DNA of 7,024 bases from Bdellovibrionales bacterium (GCA_005791855.1 SXUH01000451.1:1-7024), one strand, 5' to 3'; numbered from the stretch's first letter, positions 1 through 5,721 are shown. Numbers and translations: made by a program. The notes: generated from the letters alone by a model not told the origin.

Positions 1-511
1 CATCCACGAGCTGGTAGAGTTCCTTGGCCAGCGGATTTTCCAGTTGGTCCTCGATCAGCGGGAAGAGGGTGTCCGCGAGCACTGCCTGCGCGACCGAGTT
101 CCCGCCCTTTGCCTCCCGGATGAGGGAGACGTACTCGGACTTGGAGAGGGAGGCGAATTCGAGCTTCGCGGCTTCGTAGGTCGTCGCCTCTCCGTATCTC
201 TGGAAGAACCATTCCATGCCCTCCCCACCGTCCTTAGCGCTCCGGTCGAACGCAGGTTCGACCTTCGACCGATCGACGCAGCCGCTGACCTTACCGGCAT
301 GCACACCCGAGATCCAATTCTGATCGACGGATCCGTCCGTGTGGAGGAAAACTTGGTCTTTCTTAATCTTCCCGATGATCGCTGCGTTGGCGTCGCAGTC
401 GAAGTGCACGTTCACAACCTCCCTTGCCTTGAGCAGATTATCTCCGGCCAGGGCCGGACGGAGGAGGCTCGGGAGGACGAGGCCCAGGGTCGCTAACGTT
501 CTTAGGTGCAT
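1..511 (-). CDS. Secreted protein of unknown function, 3' end cut by window edge
   Basis: The minus-strand frame is open from an ATG at 511 to the left edge, giving 170 residues with no stop, so the C-terminus is missing. The N-terminus (MHLRTLATLGLVLPSLLRPALA, cleavage likely after ALA at about residue 22) looks like a Sec signal peptide, placing the protein in the periplasm or outside. The mature part has two cysteines (C39, C78) that could form a disulfide. From about residue 124 the sequence (REAKGGNSVAQAVLADTLF) faintly resembles a Sel1/TPR-like helical repeat, but one repeat is too little for a domain call. A perfect AGGAGG sits 6 nt before the ATG, which fixes the start. The ATG overlaps the stop of the upstream membrane-protein gene by 10 bp, so the two are probably co-transcribed and translationally coupled. 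No function recognised. The long plus-strand frame opposite it lacks these signals. Confidence 0.8.
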   Translation of the reverse strand, partial: MHLRTLATLGLVLPSLLRPALAGDNLLKAREVVNVHFDCDANAAIIGKIKKDQVFLHTDGSVDQNWISGVHAGKVSGCVDRSKVEPAFDRSAKDGGEGMEWFFQRYGEATTYEAAKLEFASLSKSEYVSLIREAKGGNSVAQAVLADTLFPLIEDQLENPLAKELYQLVD

Positions 512-2151
512 GGTACTCCTCCTAGGAGCTGCAGAAGCCCTTGGGCCTTCGCACGGTTCGCCGAGTGGCTCGAGGTCCGGACCCTCGGGTTTAGTTTCAA
601 GCTCGCACAAGCGTACCGGAACGCCCGGTCTAGCTCTCCGAGGTTGTAGTAATTCTCCGAGAGCTTGACGACGCTGGTGAGGTGCTCCGGGTACGCCTTG
701 TGAATCTTCAGGTAGGTCTTGGCCGAGGTCGAGTAGTCACCGGTGAGGTATTGCAGCCGGGCCGCGAGCTTGTAGGTATTGAAGGTCGGGGCGTAGTTCA
801 CTGCTCGGGCGAGGGACGCCCGCATCGGGCCGTAGTCTCCTTCGAGGTAGGAGACGTAGGCATCGAGGAGCCAGGCGTCCCCAGACTGGCGGTGGTACTC
901 GAGGGCGGCGTCGGTCCGGCCCCTGGCAAGCGCAAGTTTTTTTTGATACGCGGCCTGGTAGGCGACCTGGTAAGCTCGGTCGAAGCGGATCATGTCCAGG
1001 GAACAGAGAACCAGCGCAGTGGCGGTGGCGAGCAACCCGATGCGCGTGAGGAGCCGCCTCGAGTCCTGGCCAACGCAAGGACCGGCGGCACCCGGGGAAG
1101 CCAGGGCCGTGAGCCCCAGAGCGAAGGACACGGGAGAACTCAAGACCACCGTGTAGAGTGACTTCACCGCCACGAGCGCAAGCACCGCCGCCCAGCCGTC
1201 CGTCGAACTCTTCACCTTCCTTACGATGACCACGAAGAGGGATGCGACTGCAAGGATTCCCATCATCCCGAGCTCCGCTCCCGCCTGGATGAAGATGTTG
1301 TGGGCATCGGAGACTACTCCGGAAAGGTCGCCCGCCGCCGATCGGAGCGCAGGCCATCTTTCGAAGATCGAAGTGACGGACGTTAGGTAGCGGTTCGCGA
1401 AGTTCCCGAAGCCCACTCCCGTGATGGGATTCGTCCCGAGCATCTCCAACCCGACGGCCCAGAGGAACAAGCGCGACCTGACGGAGTGACTTGCGATACC
1501 GACGAGGAGAACGAGGAGCGCTCCGCCGAGGGTGATATGGCGCCTCAGGGCCGGGAACTTCTGCCACAAGAATATCACGAGGACGAGGATCATCGTCCCC
1601 TTGCTGAGGGTCGTGGTGATGCCAAGGAGTAACACCAGGGTGAGGAGTCTGGATCGTCGGTGGGAGTGGAGGTGCAGTAAGAGTCCTGCTCCGAGCCAGG
1701 TCGCCAGGAACTCGGGGTTTCCGATGAGGGAGATGGTTCCCTGGGTGCTTCGATCGACCAGCGAGGCCGGGCTCCACAGAGCCGTTCCGCCCCACTCGGC
1801 CAGGGCGACCAGTGCTAGACCAACGCTTGAGAAGATGATGCTCTGTCTGAGAGTCTCCCAGCTCTCATTAGGGGCAACCCGGAGCGCGGAGAAAAGCAGG
1901 CCACCGCCGATCAGGTAGGCCACCTCCATCGAAGCCTGAGCAGGAAGGAAGAGTGCGATCGAGGAAGCCGCGAACGCGAAGGCGACGGCTAAGGTACCCG
2001 GGAGCCGTGGGAGGAAGGCCAGGAGCGCGCACGCGGCGGTGTACGCCAGCATCTTCGGGAGCCGGAAGACTTCCCTCGTCCAGGGGTTGAAGGCAACCGC
2101 GACGGCGATCAACCAGAGCGCTGGGAGAAATTTGGCTAGAGCGAATTTCAT
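502..2151 (-). CDS. O-antigen ligase/polymerase-type (Wzy_C) membrane protein with C-terminal TPR region
   Basis: A 549-residue polytopic inner-membrane protein. Roughly eleven or twelve hydrophobic helices lie between residues 5 and 386. Family signatures are GNPEFLA (144-150), arginines 225 and 227 with W231 before a large periplasmic loop, NPITGVGFGNF (241-251) and DAHNIFIQAGAELG (282-295). This pattern is typical of the Wzy_C/O-antigen ligase superfamily (WaaL, Wzy, PglL-like), which transfers or polymerises lipid-linked glycans at the periplasmic face. Motifs alone cannot separate ligase from polymerase or protein O-glycosyltransferase. Residues about 424-522 form two or three TPR-like helix pairs ending in aromatic and Pro-containing turns (e.g. 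LNPR), an accessory tail seen in some members. M1 is preferred because M34 would remove the first helix. No clear Shine-Dalgarno precedes it, and a TATAAT lies only 6 nt upstream. No other glycan gene is visible, so the substrate is unknown. Confidence 0.88.
   Translation of the reverse strand: MKFALAKFLPALWLIAVAVAFNPWTREVFRLPKMLAYTAACALLAFLPRLPGTLAVAFAFAASSIALFLPAQASMEVAYLIGGGLLFSALRVAPNESWETLRQSIIFSSVGLALVALAEWGGTALWSPASLVDRSTQGTISLIGNPEFLATWLGAGLLLHLHSHRRSRLLTLVLLLGITTTLSKGTMILVLVIFLWQKFPALRRHITLGGALLVLLVGIASHSVRSRLFLWAVGLEMLGTNPITGVGFGNFANRYLTSVTSIFERWPALRSAAGDLSGVVSDAHNIFIQAGAELGMMGILAVASLFVVIVRKVKSSTDGWAAVLALVAVKSLYTVVLSSPVSFALGLTALASPGAAGPCVGQDSRRLLTRIGLLATATALVLCSLDMIRFDRAYQVAYQAAYQKKLALARGRTDAALEYHRQSGDAWLLDAYVSYLEGDYGPMRASLARAVNYAPTFNTYKLAARLQYLTGDYSTSAKTYLKIHKAYPEHLTSVVKLSENYYNLGELDRAFRYACASLKLNPRVRTSSHSANRAKAQGLLQLLGGVPCT
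518..523 (-). promoter_or_regulatory. Strong Shine-Dalgarno for the secreted-protein gene
   Basis: On the minus strand a perfect AGGAGG lies 6 nt upstream of the ATG at 511. It is inside the last codons of the upstream ligase-like gene, so ribosomes finishing that gene are well placed to reinitiate. It supports 511 as the start of a gene that has no visible end in the window. Confidence 0.75.
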
Positions 2152-2157
2152 TCTGCG

Positions 2158-2163
2158 ATTATA
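2158..2163 (-). promoter_or_regulatory. Consensus -10 box (TATAAT) for the ligase-like gene, possibly leaderless
   Basis: The minus strand carries an exact TATAAT only 6 nt before the ATG at 2151. With normal sigma-70 spacing, transcription would start at or within a base or two of the A of ATG, giving a leaderless mRNA. This fits the absence of a good Shine-Dalgarno. No convincing TTGACA is seen 16-18 nt upstream, so the promoter call rests on the -10 alone. Confidence 0.45.
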
Positions 2164-2165
2164 CT
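2160..2165 (+). promoter_or_regulatory. Candidate -10 box (TATACT) for the VanW-family gene
   Basis: TATACT on the plus strand matches the -10 consensus at five of six positions and overlaps the minus-strand TATAAT. Its expected start site is near 2172, only about 3 nt before the ATG at 2175. If that promoter is used, the AGGA at 2166-2169 (5 nt before the ATG, a modest Shine-Dalgarno) would not be in the message. Either a promoter further upstream inside the ligase-like gene is used with this ribosome site, or the transcript is nearly leaderless. Confidence 0.3.
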
Positions 2166-2174
2166 AGGATTCGC

Positions 2175-2855
2175 ATGGGGATCCTTAGGAATCTTTACGT
2201 CCGTCTGCGGGGCCTTTGGCTCTACCGAGCCTCGCTACCTAGGCTGAGTGCACGAGCGGAAACGTCGGCCATCCTCGAGCCGCGGTTCTCGATGCGGCAG
2301 TCGCTCGGCTCTTCAAAGCACGTCTCCGAGAAGCGGAAAAATCTCTCGGTGGCCATCACGAAGATGGGACAAGTCTTCCTCGCTCCCGGTGACGAGTTCT
2401 CCTTCTGGCAGCGGATCGGTCTGCCGGACTCGAAGGTCGGGTTCGTAAAGTCCCGGGTGATCCTTAGAGGAAGGGAAGCCTTCGCCGAAGGCGGGGGCCT
2501 CTGCCAACTCTCGGGGCTCATCTACCTCCTCGCGCTCCAGTCCGGCCTCGAAGTCCGGGAGAGGCATCCACACAGCATCGACCTCTACGCCTCGGGGCCG
2601 AGGTACGCCCCGGCGGGTTCCGACGCAACCGTCGTCTACGGGTACAAAGATCTCAGGATCAGAAACACTCTTCGAGGGGCGGTGTGCATGAAGTTTTATC
2701 TGGGCCCGAACGACCTGTCCGTCGAGCTTTCGTCGGAGTTGCCGCTCCCGAGCCGGACCTTGACCTTCGCCGTCGACGGAGACCGCGTCTCGACCTGGGC
2801 GGCCGCGAGCGACGGGCGGATGGAGCTGCTTTGGAGTGATCTTATTAGATTGTGA
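2175..2855 (+). CDS. VanW-family protein
   Basis: A 226-residue protein whose core matches the VanW family: NLSVAITKMGQVFLAPGDEFSFW (56-78, vestige of the N-terminal strand and the PGE.FSF-type motif), GGGLCQLSG (106-114), ERHPHSIDLY (129-138), GSDATVVYG (148-156) and the DLRIRN motif (159-164). The GGGxCQ cysteine (C110) is conserved. VanW is named from vancomycin-resistance clusters but its biochemical activity is not established, and most chromosomal homologues are outside resistance loci. No vanHAX-type gene is visible here, so resistance should not be inferred. There is no signal peptide or membrane segment, so it is probably cytoplasmic. It is close to the usual length for single-domain members. 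It is transcribed divergently from the ligase-like gene with only 23 bp between the start codons, which hints at co-regulation and perhaps a shared cell-envelope role (inference). Confidence 0.9.
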   Translation: MGILRNLYVRLRGLWLYRASLPRLSARAETSAILEPRFSMRQSLGSSKHVSEKRKNLSVAITKMGQVFLAPGDEFSFWQRIGLPDSKVGFVKSRVILRGREAFAEGGGLCQLSGLIYLLALQSGLEVRERHPHSIDLYASGPRYAPAGSDATVVYGYKDLRIRNTLRGAVCMKFYLGPNDLSVELSSELPLPSRTLTFAVDGDRVSTWAAASDGRMELLWSDLIRL

Positions 2856-2925
2856 AGCTTAGAGGAAAGAGGGGGAGAATTGAAGATCATTCAGAGGCAG
2901 GGTTCTGGTCAGGATCCTGCGCTGA

Positions 2926-2943
2926 TTCTTGAACGTTCAAGAA
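2926..2943. repeat. Perfect 18-bp palindrome
   Basis: TTCTTGAACGTTCAAGAA is a perfect inverted repeat with no spacer. It lies 70 bp after the VanW-family stop and 4 bp before a longer hairpin. It could fold as a 7-bp stem with an ACGT loop in RNA, or act as a dimeric protein-binding site in DNA. Without a T-run on the plus side it is not a standard terminator for the VanW-family gene. Its role is unknown. Confidence 0.6.
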
Positions 2944-2947
2944 AAAA

Positions 2948-2997
2948 GGTACCACCATCCCTGCTTTGAGCTAAGCTCATGCAAGGCTGGTGGTACC
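2948..2997. terminator. Long hairpin terminator between convergent units
   Basis: GGTACCACCA (2948-2957) pairs perfectly with TGGTGGTACC (2988-2997). Inside, TGAGCT-A-AGCTCA (2967-2979) pairs again, and partly complementary arms lie between, so almost the whole 50 nt can fold. On the minus strand the stem is followed at once by TTTTTTCTTG, a classic rho-independent layout for transcripts arriving from the right. On the plus strand only ATTATTAG follows, so it is a weaker terminator for the VanW-family gene. Confidence 0.7.
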
Positions 2998-3016
2998 ATT
3001 ATTAGAGCGAGGCTTC

Positions 3017-3263
3017 TTATTGGCCGTACTGAGATTTCAGGTAGCAGGTAGCGCCCGCGACGTCCGTCGTTTGGATGCAGCACCCGCCGTCGAAGAGTTC
3101 CTTGTTGTGGGATAAGAGGCGTGACTTTGTGAAGTTATGGAAAAAACCAAAGGCACCTGCCCGAATACTTCTGCTGCGAGGCTTCGCCGGCGCTGATGGT
3201 GGAAAGGTAATTAGCAGTTACGCCAGGATTGATGGATAGACGTAGTTCGAGGAAAAGCGGAAT
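3017..3263 (-). pseudogene. Decayed, frameshifted remnant of a small (pilin-like?) protein gene
   Basis: Two minus-strand stretches read as protein in different frames. The upstream one (about 3263 to 3135) gives IPLFLELRLSINPGV followed by TANYLSTISAGEASQQKYSG. The downstream one (about 3150 to a TAA at 3017-3019) gives NKELFDGGCCIQTTDVAG and ATCYLKSQYGQ, with three cysteines. Both have GC-rich third positions like the neighbouring genes. Removing one T from the six-T run (3141-3146 on the plus strand as A) joins the frames without a stop. No ATG, GTG or TTG start lies in frame before it, and two hairpins occupy the place where the 5' end should be. The 'IP.FL...TANLSTI..GEAS' feel recalls the region after the hydrophobic helix of type IV pilin-like proteins; that assignment is tentative. 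A terminator-like hairpin sits just past its stop, as expected for a former gene. Confidence 0.45.
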
Positions 3264-3306
3264 GGTCCGTCGCCAGACTCTGAAACCAGAAGTCCGGCGA
3301 CGGACC
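3264..3306 (-). terminator. GC-rich 11-bp-stem hairpin downstream of the small secreted-protein gene
   Basis: GGTCCGTCGCC (3264-3274) and GGCGACGGACC (3296-3306) are perfect inverted repeats, and GACT-CTG...CAG-AGTC inside extends the fold to a tight AAAC loop. On the minus strand it is followed by ATTCCGCTTTTCC, a short imperfect T-rich stretch. It probably ends or stabilises the transcript of the 83-residue protein gene. Confidence 0.55.
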
Positions 3307-3326
3307 TCCGCTCGTTGGCGAGCGGA
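3307..3326. repeat. Second GC-rich hairpin, 8-bp stem with 4-nt loop
   Basis: TCCGCTCG (3307-3314), loop TTGG, CGAGCGGA (3319-3326). It directly abuts the 11-bp-stem hairpin and lies 5 nt after the stop of the small secreted-protein gene. There is no T-run immediately after it on either strand. Together the pair forms a tandem-hairpin 3' end. Confidence 0.5.
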
Positions 3327-3331
3327 CCTTC

Positions 3332-3583
3332 CTACTTCTTGAACTTGATCATCTTCAAGGACTGCTTGTCCACCGCGCGGAACCCGTCTGCGCCAGCCGC
3401 TTCTTCCAGCTCCTCTTCGGTCACGTCAGCGTTCATCAAACCCATGTTGAACGTCTTCGGACAGGTGCCTTCGACCTTCGTGATGATGGCGGTCGGCTCC
3501 GTGTCGGTCATGTAGATCTTGCAGACTTCGGACGCCGAAGCTACGGAACTCAGGACGAGGGAGAGTAGGAGGATGGTCTTCAT
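3332..3583 (-). CDS. Small secreted protein of unknown function, 83 residues
   Basis: Starting at the ATG at 3583 the protein begins MKTILLLSLVLSSVASA, a textbook Sec signal peptide with cleavage after ASA or SAS (residue about 17-18). AAGGGA lies 6 nt upstream, which favours this start over an in-frame ATG at 3721 that would place 46 polar residues before the signal peptide. The mature protein is about 65 residues, with two cysteines (C21 and C42, the latter in EGTCPKTF) likely to form one disulfide, an acidic stretch (TEEELEEAAG), and a basic end (KMIKFKK). No known domain is recognised. It lies about 150 bp downstream of recJ on the same strand and is followed by two hairpins, so it may have its own promoter. 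A TAAAAT at 3657-3652 on the minus strand is a weak -10 candidate without a clear -35. Confidence 0.75.
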   Translation of the reverse strand: MKTILLLSLVLSSVASASEVCKIYMTDTEPTAIITKVEGTCPKTFNMGLMNADVTEEELEEAAGADGFRAVDKQSLKMIKFKK

Positions 3584-3589
3584 CTTCGA

Positions 3590-3595
3590 TCCCTT
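3590..3595 (-). promoter_or_regulatory. Ribosome binding site deciding the start of the small secreted protein
   Basis: AAGGGA on the minus strand, 6 nt before the ATG at 3583. Together with the signal peptide that begins there, it argues for the 83-residue product rather than the 129-residue extended frame from 3721. Confidence 0.55.
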
Positions 3596-3736
3596 GGTAG
3601 GTTGTCGGCAGATCATGCCATGGCCCCGGATCCTGGAGTGTCGGTTTGAAAATTTTATCCAGGAGGGCTTCAGAGTAGAGGCCAAGGTGCAGGAAGTCCA
3701 TGGCATTGAGGCCCTCGTCATGGACGTCCAAGAACC

Positions 3737-5449
3737 CTAGTGAACCTGCCCCGGCACCAGCTTCTCCACCATCAACTGGATCGTCTCGTTCCCGTTGAAC
3801 CGGTTCACGCTCAAGGTGAAGTGGACGATGAGGCCCGACTTCTCCTGGAGCGAGAAGAGCTCCTCGGGGGTCGCCTCGTTCCACTTGCCGAGGTAGTTGA
3901 AGCTCACACCCTGGACGGTGACCTTCTTGTTCCCGAGGCCCGAGAAGGTCCAGCGGACGTGGGCGTCCTTCATGACCTTGTAGGAGTGGATCCGGGCGTT
4001 GTTCATGCGGAAGACCGGCTTCTCGTGGCCCGGGCCGAAGGGTTCGAGCCGGTTCAGGTCCCGGAGGAGGTGCGCGCTGATCTCCTCGATGCCGAGCTCG
4101 ACGTCGAAGGTCCGCGTCCGGGTCCGGAGCGGGGCGGGGATCACGCGCAGGAGGTTCGTCATGCGCTCCTTGAAGGCCTGGAAGTTCTCCTTCTTCATGG
4201 AGAGGCCGCAGGCCGCCTTGTGGCCGCCGAACTTGATGAAGAGGTCCCGGCACTGCTCGAGGAGGTCGAAGAGGTTCAGGTCCCCGGCGCTGCGGCCGCT
4301 GGCCTTGATGACTCCCTCCTCTTCTGCGTTGGTGAAGACGAGGGCCGGGACCTCGAAGGTTTCCACGAGCTTCGAGGCAACGATCCCGATGACCCCTTCG
4401 TGCCAGTGAGGCCGGTAGAGGATGTTGATGAAGAGCTCGTCGCCGGAGAGGGAGCTGATGACGTCTTTCTTTGCCTCTTCGAACACCTCGTGCTGGATCT
4501 GGCGCCGGTCGCGGTTGGCGACCTCGAGGTGGGTGTAGTGCTCACGGCTCAAACTCTGGCAGTCGCACACCAAAAGCTTGAAGGCCCGCTCCGGGTGGTC
4601 GAGCCGGCCCTTGGAGTTGATGTGCGGGCCCACGTGGAAGGAGATCTTCTCGCTGGACACGCAGGGGACCTTGAGTTCCTCGGGGGCGAAGAAGGCCCGC
4701 ACCCCCGGGTACTGGGTGGTCGGGATCTGCTTGAGCCCGTGGCGCGTGAGCCGTAGGTTCAGCGGAGTCATCCGCGCGAGGTCGGAGATCGTTCCAATGG
4801 CCACGAACTGCAGGAGGGGGTAGAGCGTCGGGATCTCCCTCCCCATGGCGGAGAGCTGCTTCTTCACCTCGAGGCCAAGGGCGAAGGCCACGCCCACGCC
4901 CGCGAGGGCCCGCAGGGGAGAGTCTTCCGGTTCGTCGCGCCGGCACGGGTTCACCACGGCGAAGGCGCGCGGGATGTGCGGGGCCGCGTCCCGGTGGTGG
5001 TCGGTGATGATGAGGTCGAGCTTCCCCTGGGCGTAGTCGGCGGTCGCCGTGTTGGAGATCCCGCAGTCCACGGAGATGAGGACCTTCACGTCCTTCTCCA
5101 GGGCGGCGTCGATGGACGACGGGTGGATCCCGTAGCCTTCGACGAAGCGGCTCGGCTGGAAGACCTCGACGGTCACGTCGAGGAGCTTGAAGAAGTGCCA
5201 CAGGAGCGCGCAGGAGGTAGTCCCGTCCACGTCGTAGTCTCCGTAGACGCCGATGGTTTCCTTCTTCTCCACGGCCTCGATGATCCTCGCGGCGGCCTTG
5301 GGAAGATCGAGCATGGCCGTCAGATCCGGTAGGTCTTTGAGGTTCCAGGAGAGCATGTCGGAAACTTCTTCGGGGGAGAGGCCTCTTTTCTTAAAAAGGC
5401 GGACGAGAACTGAATTCAGATCGGTGGTGGTCTCTTGGGTCACTTGCAT
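3737..5449 (-). CDS. recJ: Single-stranded-DNA-specific exonuclease RecJ
   Basis: A 570-residue DHH-superfamily nuclease, close to the 577 residues of E. coli RecJ. It degrades single-stranded DNA 5' to 3' in the cytoplasm, acting with RecQ-type helicases in RecF-pathway recombination and in base-excision and mismatch repair. The DHH domain shows VYGDYDVDG (68-76), VDCG (127-130), DHH (150-152), VNP (166-168) and GTISDLA (219-225), which supply the metal ligands. GPHINSKGRL (274-283) follows. The DHHA1 part has HWHEGVIGIVASKL (348-361), SGRS (384-387) and GGHKAACG (408-415), where a cysteine replaces the more usual alanine before the last glycine. The C-terminus (from about 450) includes FGPGHEKPVF and an OB-fold-like segment, so the enzyme looks intact. 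The gene follows a zinc-ribbon gene after 29 bp, suggesting a two-gene operon. No strong Shine-Dalgarno precedes the ATG at 5449; the start is chosen for length and coupling. Confidence 0.97.
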   Translation of the reverse strand: MQVTQETTTDLNSVLVRLFKKRGLSPEEVSDMLSWNLKDLPDLTAMLDLPKAAARIIEAVEKKETIGVYGDYDVDGTTSCALLWHFFKLLDVTVEVFQPSRFVEGYGIHPSSIDAALEKDVKVLISVDCGISNTATADYAQGKLDLIITDHHRDAAPHIPRAFAVVNPCRRDEPEDSPLRALAGVGVAFALGLEVKKQLSAMGREIPTLYPLLQFVAIGTISDLARMTPLNLRLTRHGLKQIPTTQYPGVRAFFAPEELKVPCVSSEKISFHVGPHINSKGRLDHPERAFKLLVCDCQSLSREHYTHLEVANRDRRQIQHEVFEEAKKDVISSLSGDELFINILYRPHWHEGVIGIVASKLVETFEVPALVFTNAEEEGVIKASGRSAGDLNLFDLLEQCRDLFIKFGGHKAACGLSMKKENFQAFKERMTNLLRVIPAPLRTRTRTFDVELGIEEISAHLLRDLNRLEPFGPGHEKPVFRMNNARIHSYKVMKDAHVRWTFSGLGNKKVTVQGVSFNYLGKWNEATPEELFSLQEKSGLIVHFTLSVNRFNGNETIQLMVEKLVPGQVH

Positions 5450-5478
5450 GACTTGATGCTAACATTTCGAAAATGCTT

Positions 5479-5721
5479 TCACCACAAAACAAAGAGGCCC
5501 TTGATCAGGTCGGATTCATCTAACTCTTCAGAACTAGAAAAGTGGTTCTCGAACTTAAGGTCTTTGTCCTGGTGAATCTTTTCGAAATAACGCAAAGGCA
5601 AAAAGGCTTTGTTGCAGTGTTGGCATCGCTGGAGTTCGGTAGTTGATTCATTCACTTTTAAGCAGGCGTGGCAGGCGCGCACCACCAGCTTTTCTCTCTT
5701 AGTCTTCTTTACTTCTTTCAC
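5479..5721 (-). CDS. Small four-cysteine zinc-ribbon protein, unknown function
   Basis: An 80-residue protein with a GTG start at 5721. A basic N-terminus (MKEVKKTKREK) leads into CHAC (17-20) and CQHC (33-36), a CxxC-x12-CxxC arrangement expected to bind one zinc as a zinc ribbon. The remainder is an aromatic/basic linker (AFLPLRYFEKIH) and an acidic tail with a hydrophobic end (LIKGLFVLW). No signal peptide or membrane helix is present, so it is cytoplasmic and could bind nucleic acid or protein. The frame stays open upstream to about 5780, but no ATG is found there, and GGGG followed by CAAGA just before the GTG could serve as a weak ribosome site. It is noticeably more AT-rich than its neighbours. 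It ends 29 bp before recJ on the same strand, so it probably shares recJ's transcript; a link to DNA repair is only inferred from position. Confidence 0.75.
   Translation of the reverse strand: MKEVKKTKREKLVVRACHACLKVNESTTELQRCQHCNKAFLPLRYFEKIHQDKDLKFENHFSSSEELDESDLIKGLFVLW

Larger units (their letters stand above)
2856..3016. other. Non-coding intergenic stretch with clustered palindromes
   Basis: No credible coding frame is present. It holds a 10-bp palindrome CAGGATCCTG (2910-2919), the 18-bp palindrome (2926-2943) and the long hairpin (2948-2997). It lies between the end of the VanW-family gene and the end of the pseudogene, so it is a convergent 3' region. Confidence 0.6.

Noticed and set aside
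44..496. 150-codon plus-strand frame at the left end
   Set aside because: It lies opposite a minus-strand frame that has a perfect Shine-Dalgarno and a signal peptide and is coupled to the upstream gene.
737..1795. 352-codon minus-strand frame inside the ligase-like gene
   Set aside because: Pro/Arg/Gly-rich alternative frame without family motifs; the membrane-protein frame has clear helices and Wzy_C signatures.
2175..2855. Vancomycin-resistance locus
   Set aside because: Only a VanW-family gene is present; there are no ligase, dehydrogenase, dipeptidase or two-component genes of a van cluster.
2926..2943. LexA-, CIRCE- or heat-shock-type operator
   Set aside because: GAAC and GTTC abut with no 4-nt spacer as in Gram-positive LexA boxes, the CIRCE half-sites are absent, and it lies at a gene 3' end, not in a promoter.
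3138..3197. 19-codon plus-strand ORF whose GTCPNT resembles GTCPKT of the small secreted protein
   Set aside because: The similarity covers only about 20 nt on the opposite strand and is not extended on either side. The minus strand reads as a better coding remnant there.
2856..3331. tRNA, riboswitch or CRISPR array in the longest gene-poor stretch
   Set aside because: No cloverleaf, no regularly spaced direct repeats and no recognisable riboswitch core; the structures are simple hairpins.
3615..3706. Inverted repeat ATGCCATGG / CCATGGCAT (3615-3623 and 3698-3706)
   Set aside because: The arms are 9 bp, 74 bp apart, and built around the self-palindromic CCATGG; likely chance.
3740..4756. 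338-codon plus-strand open frame opposite recJ
   Set aside because: Its translation is a low-complexity Leu/Val/Glu/Asp/Gly-rich shadow produced by the GC-rich codons of recJ, which carries all the DHH-family motifs on the other strand.
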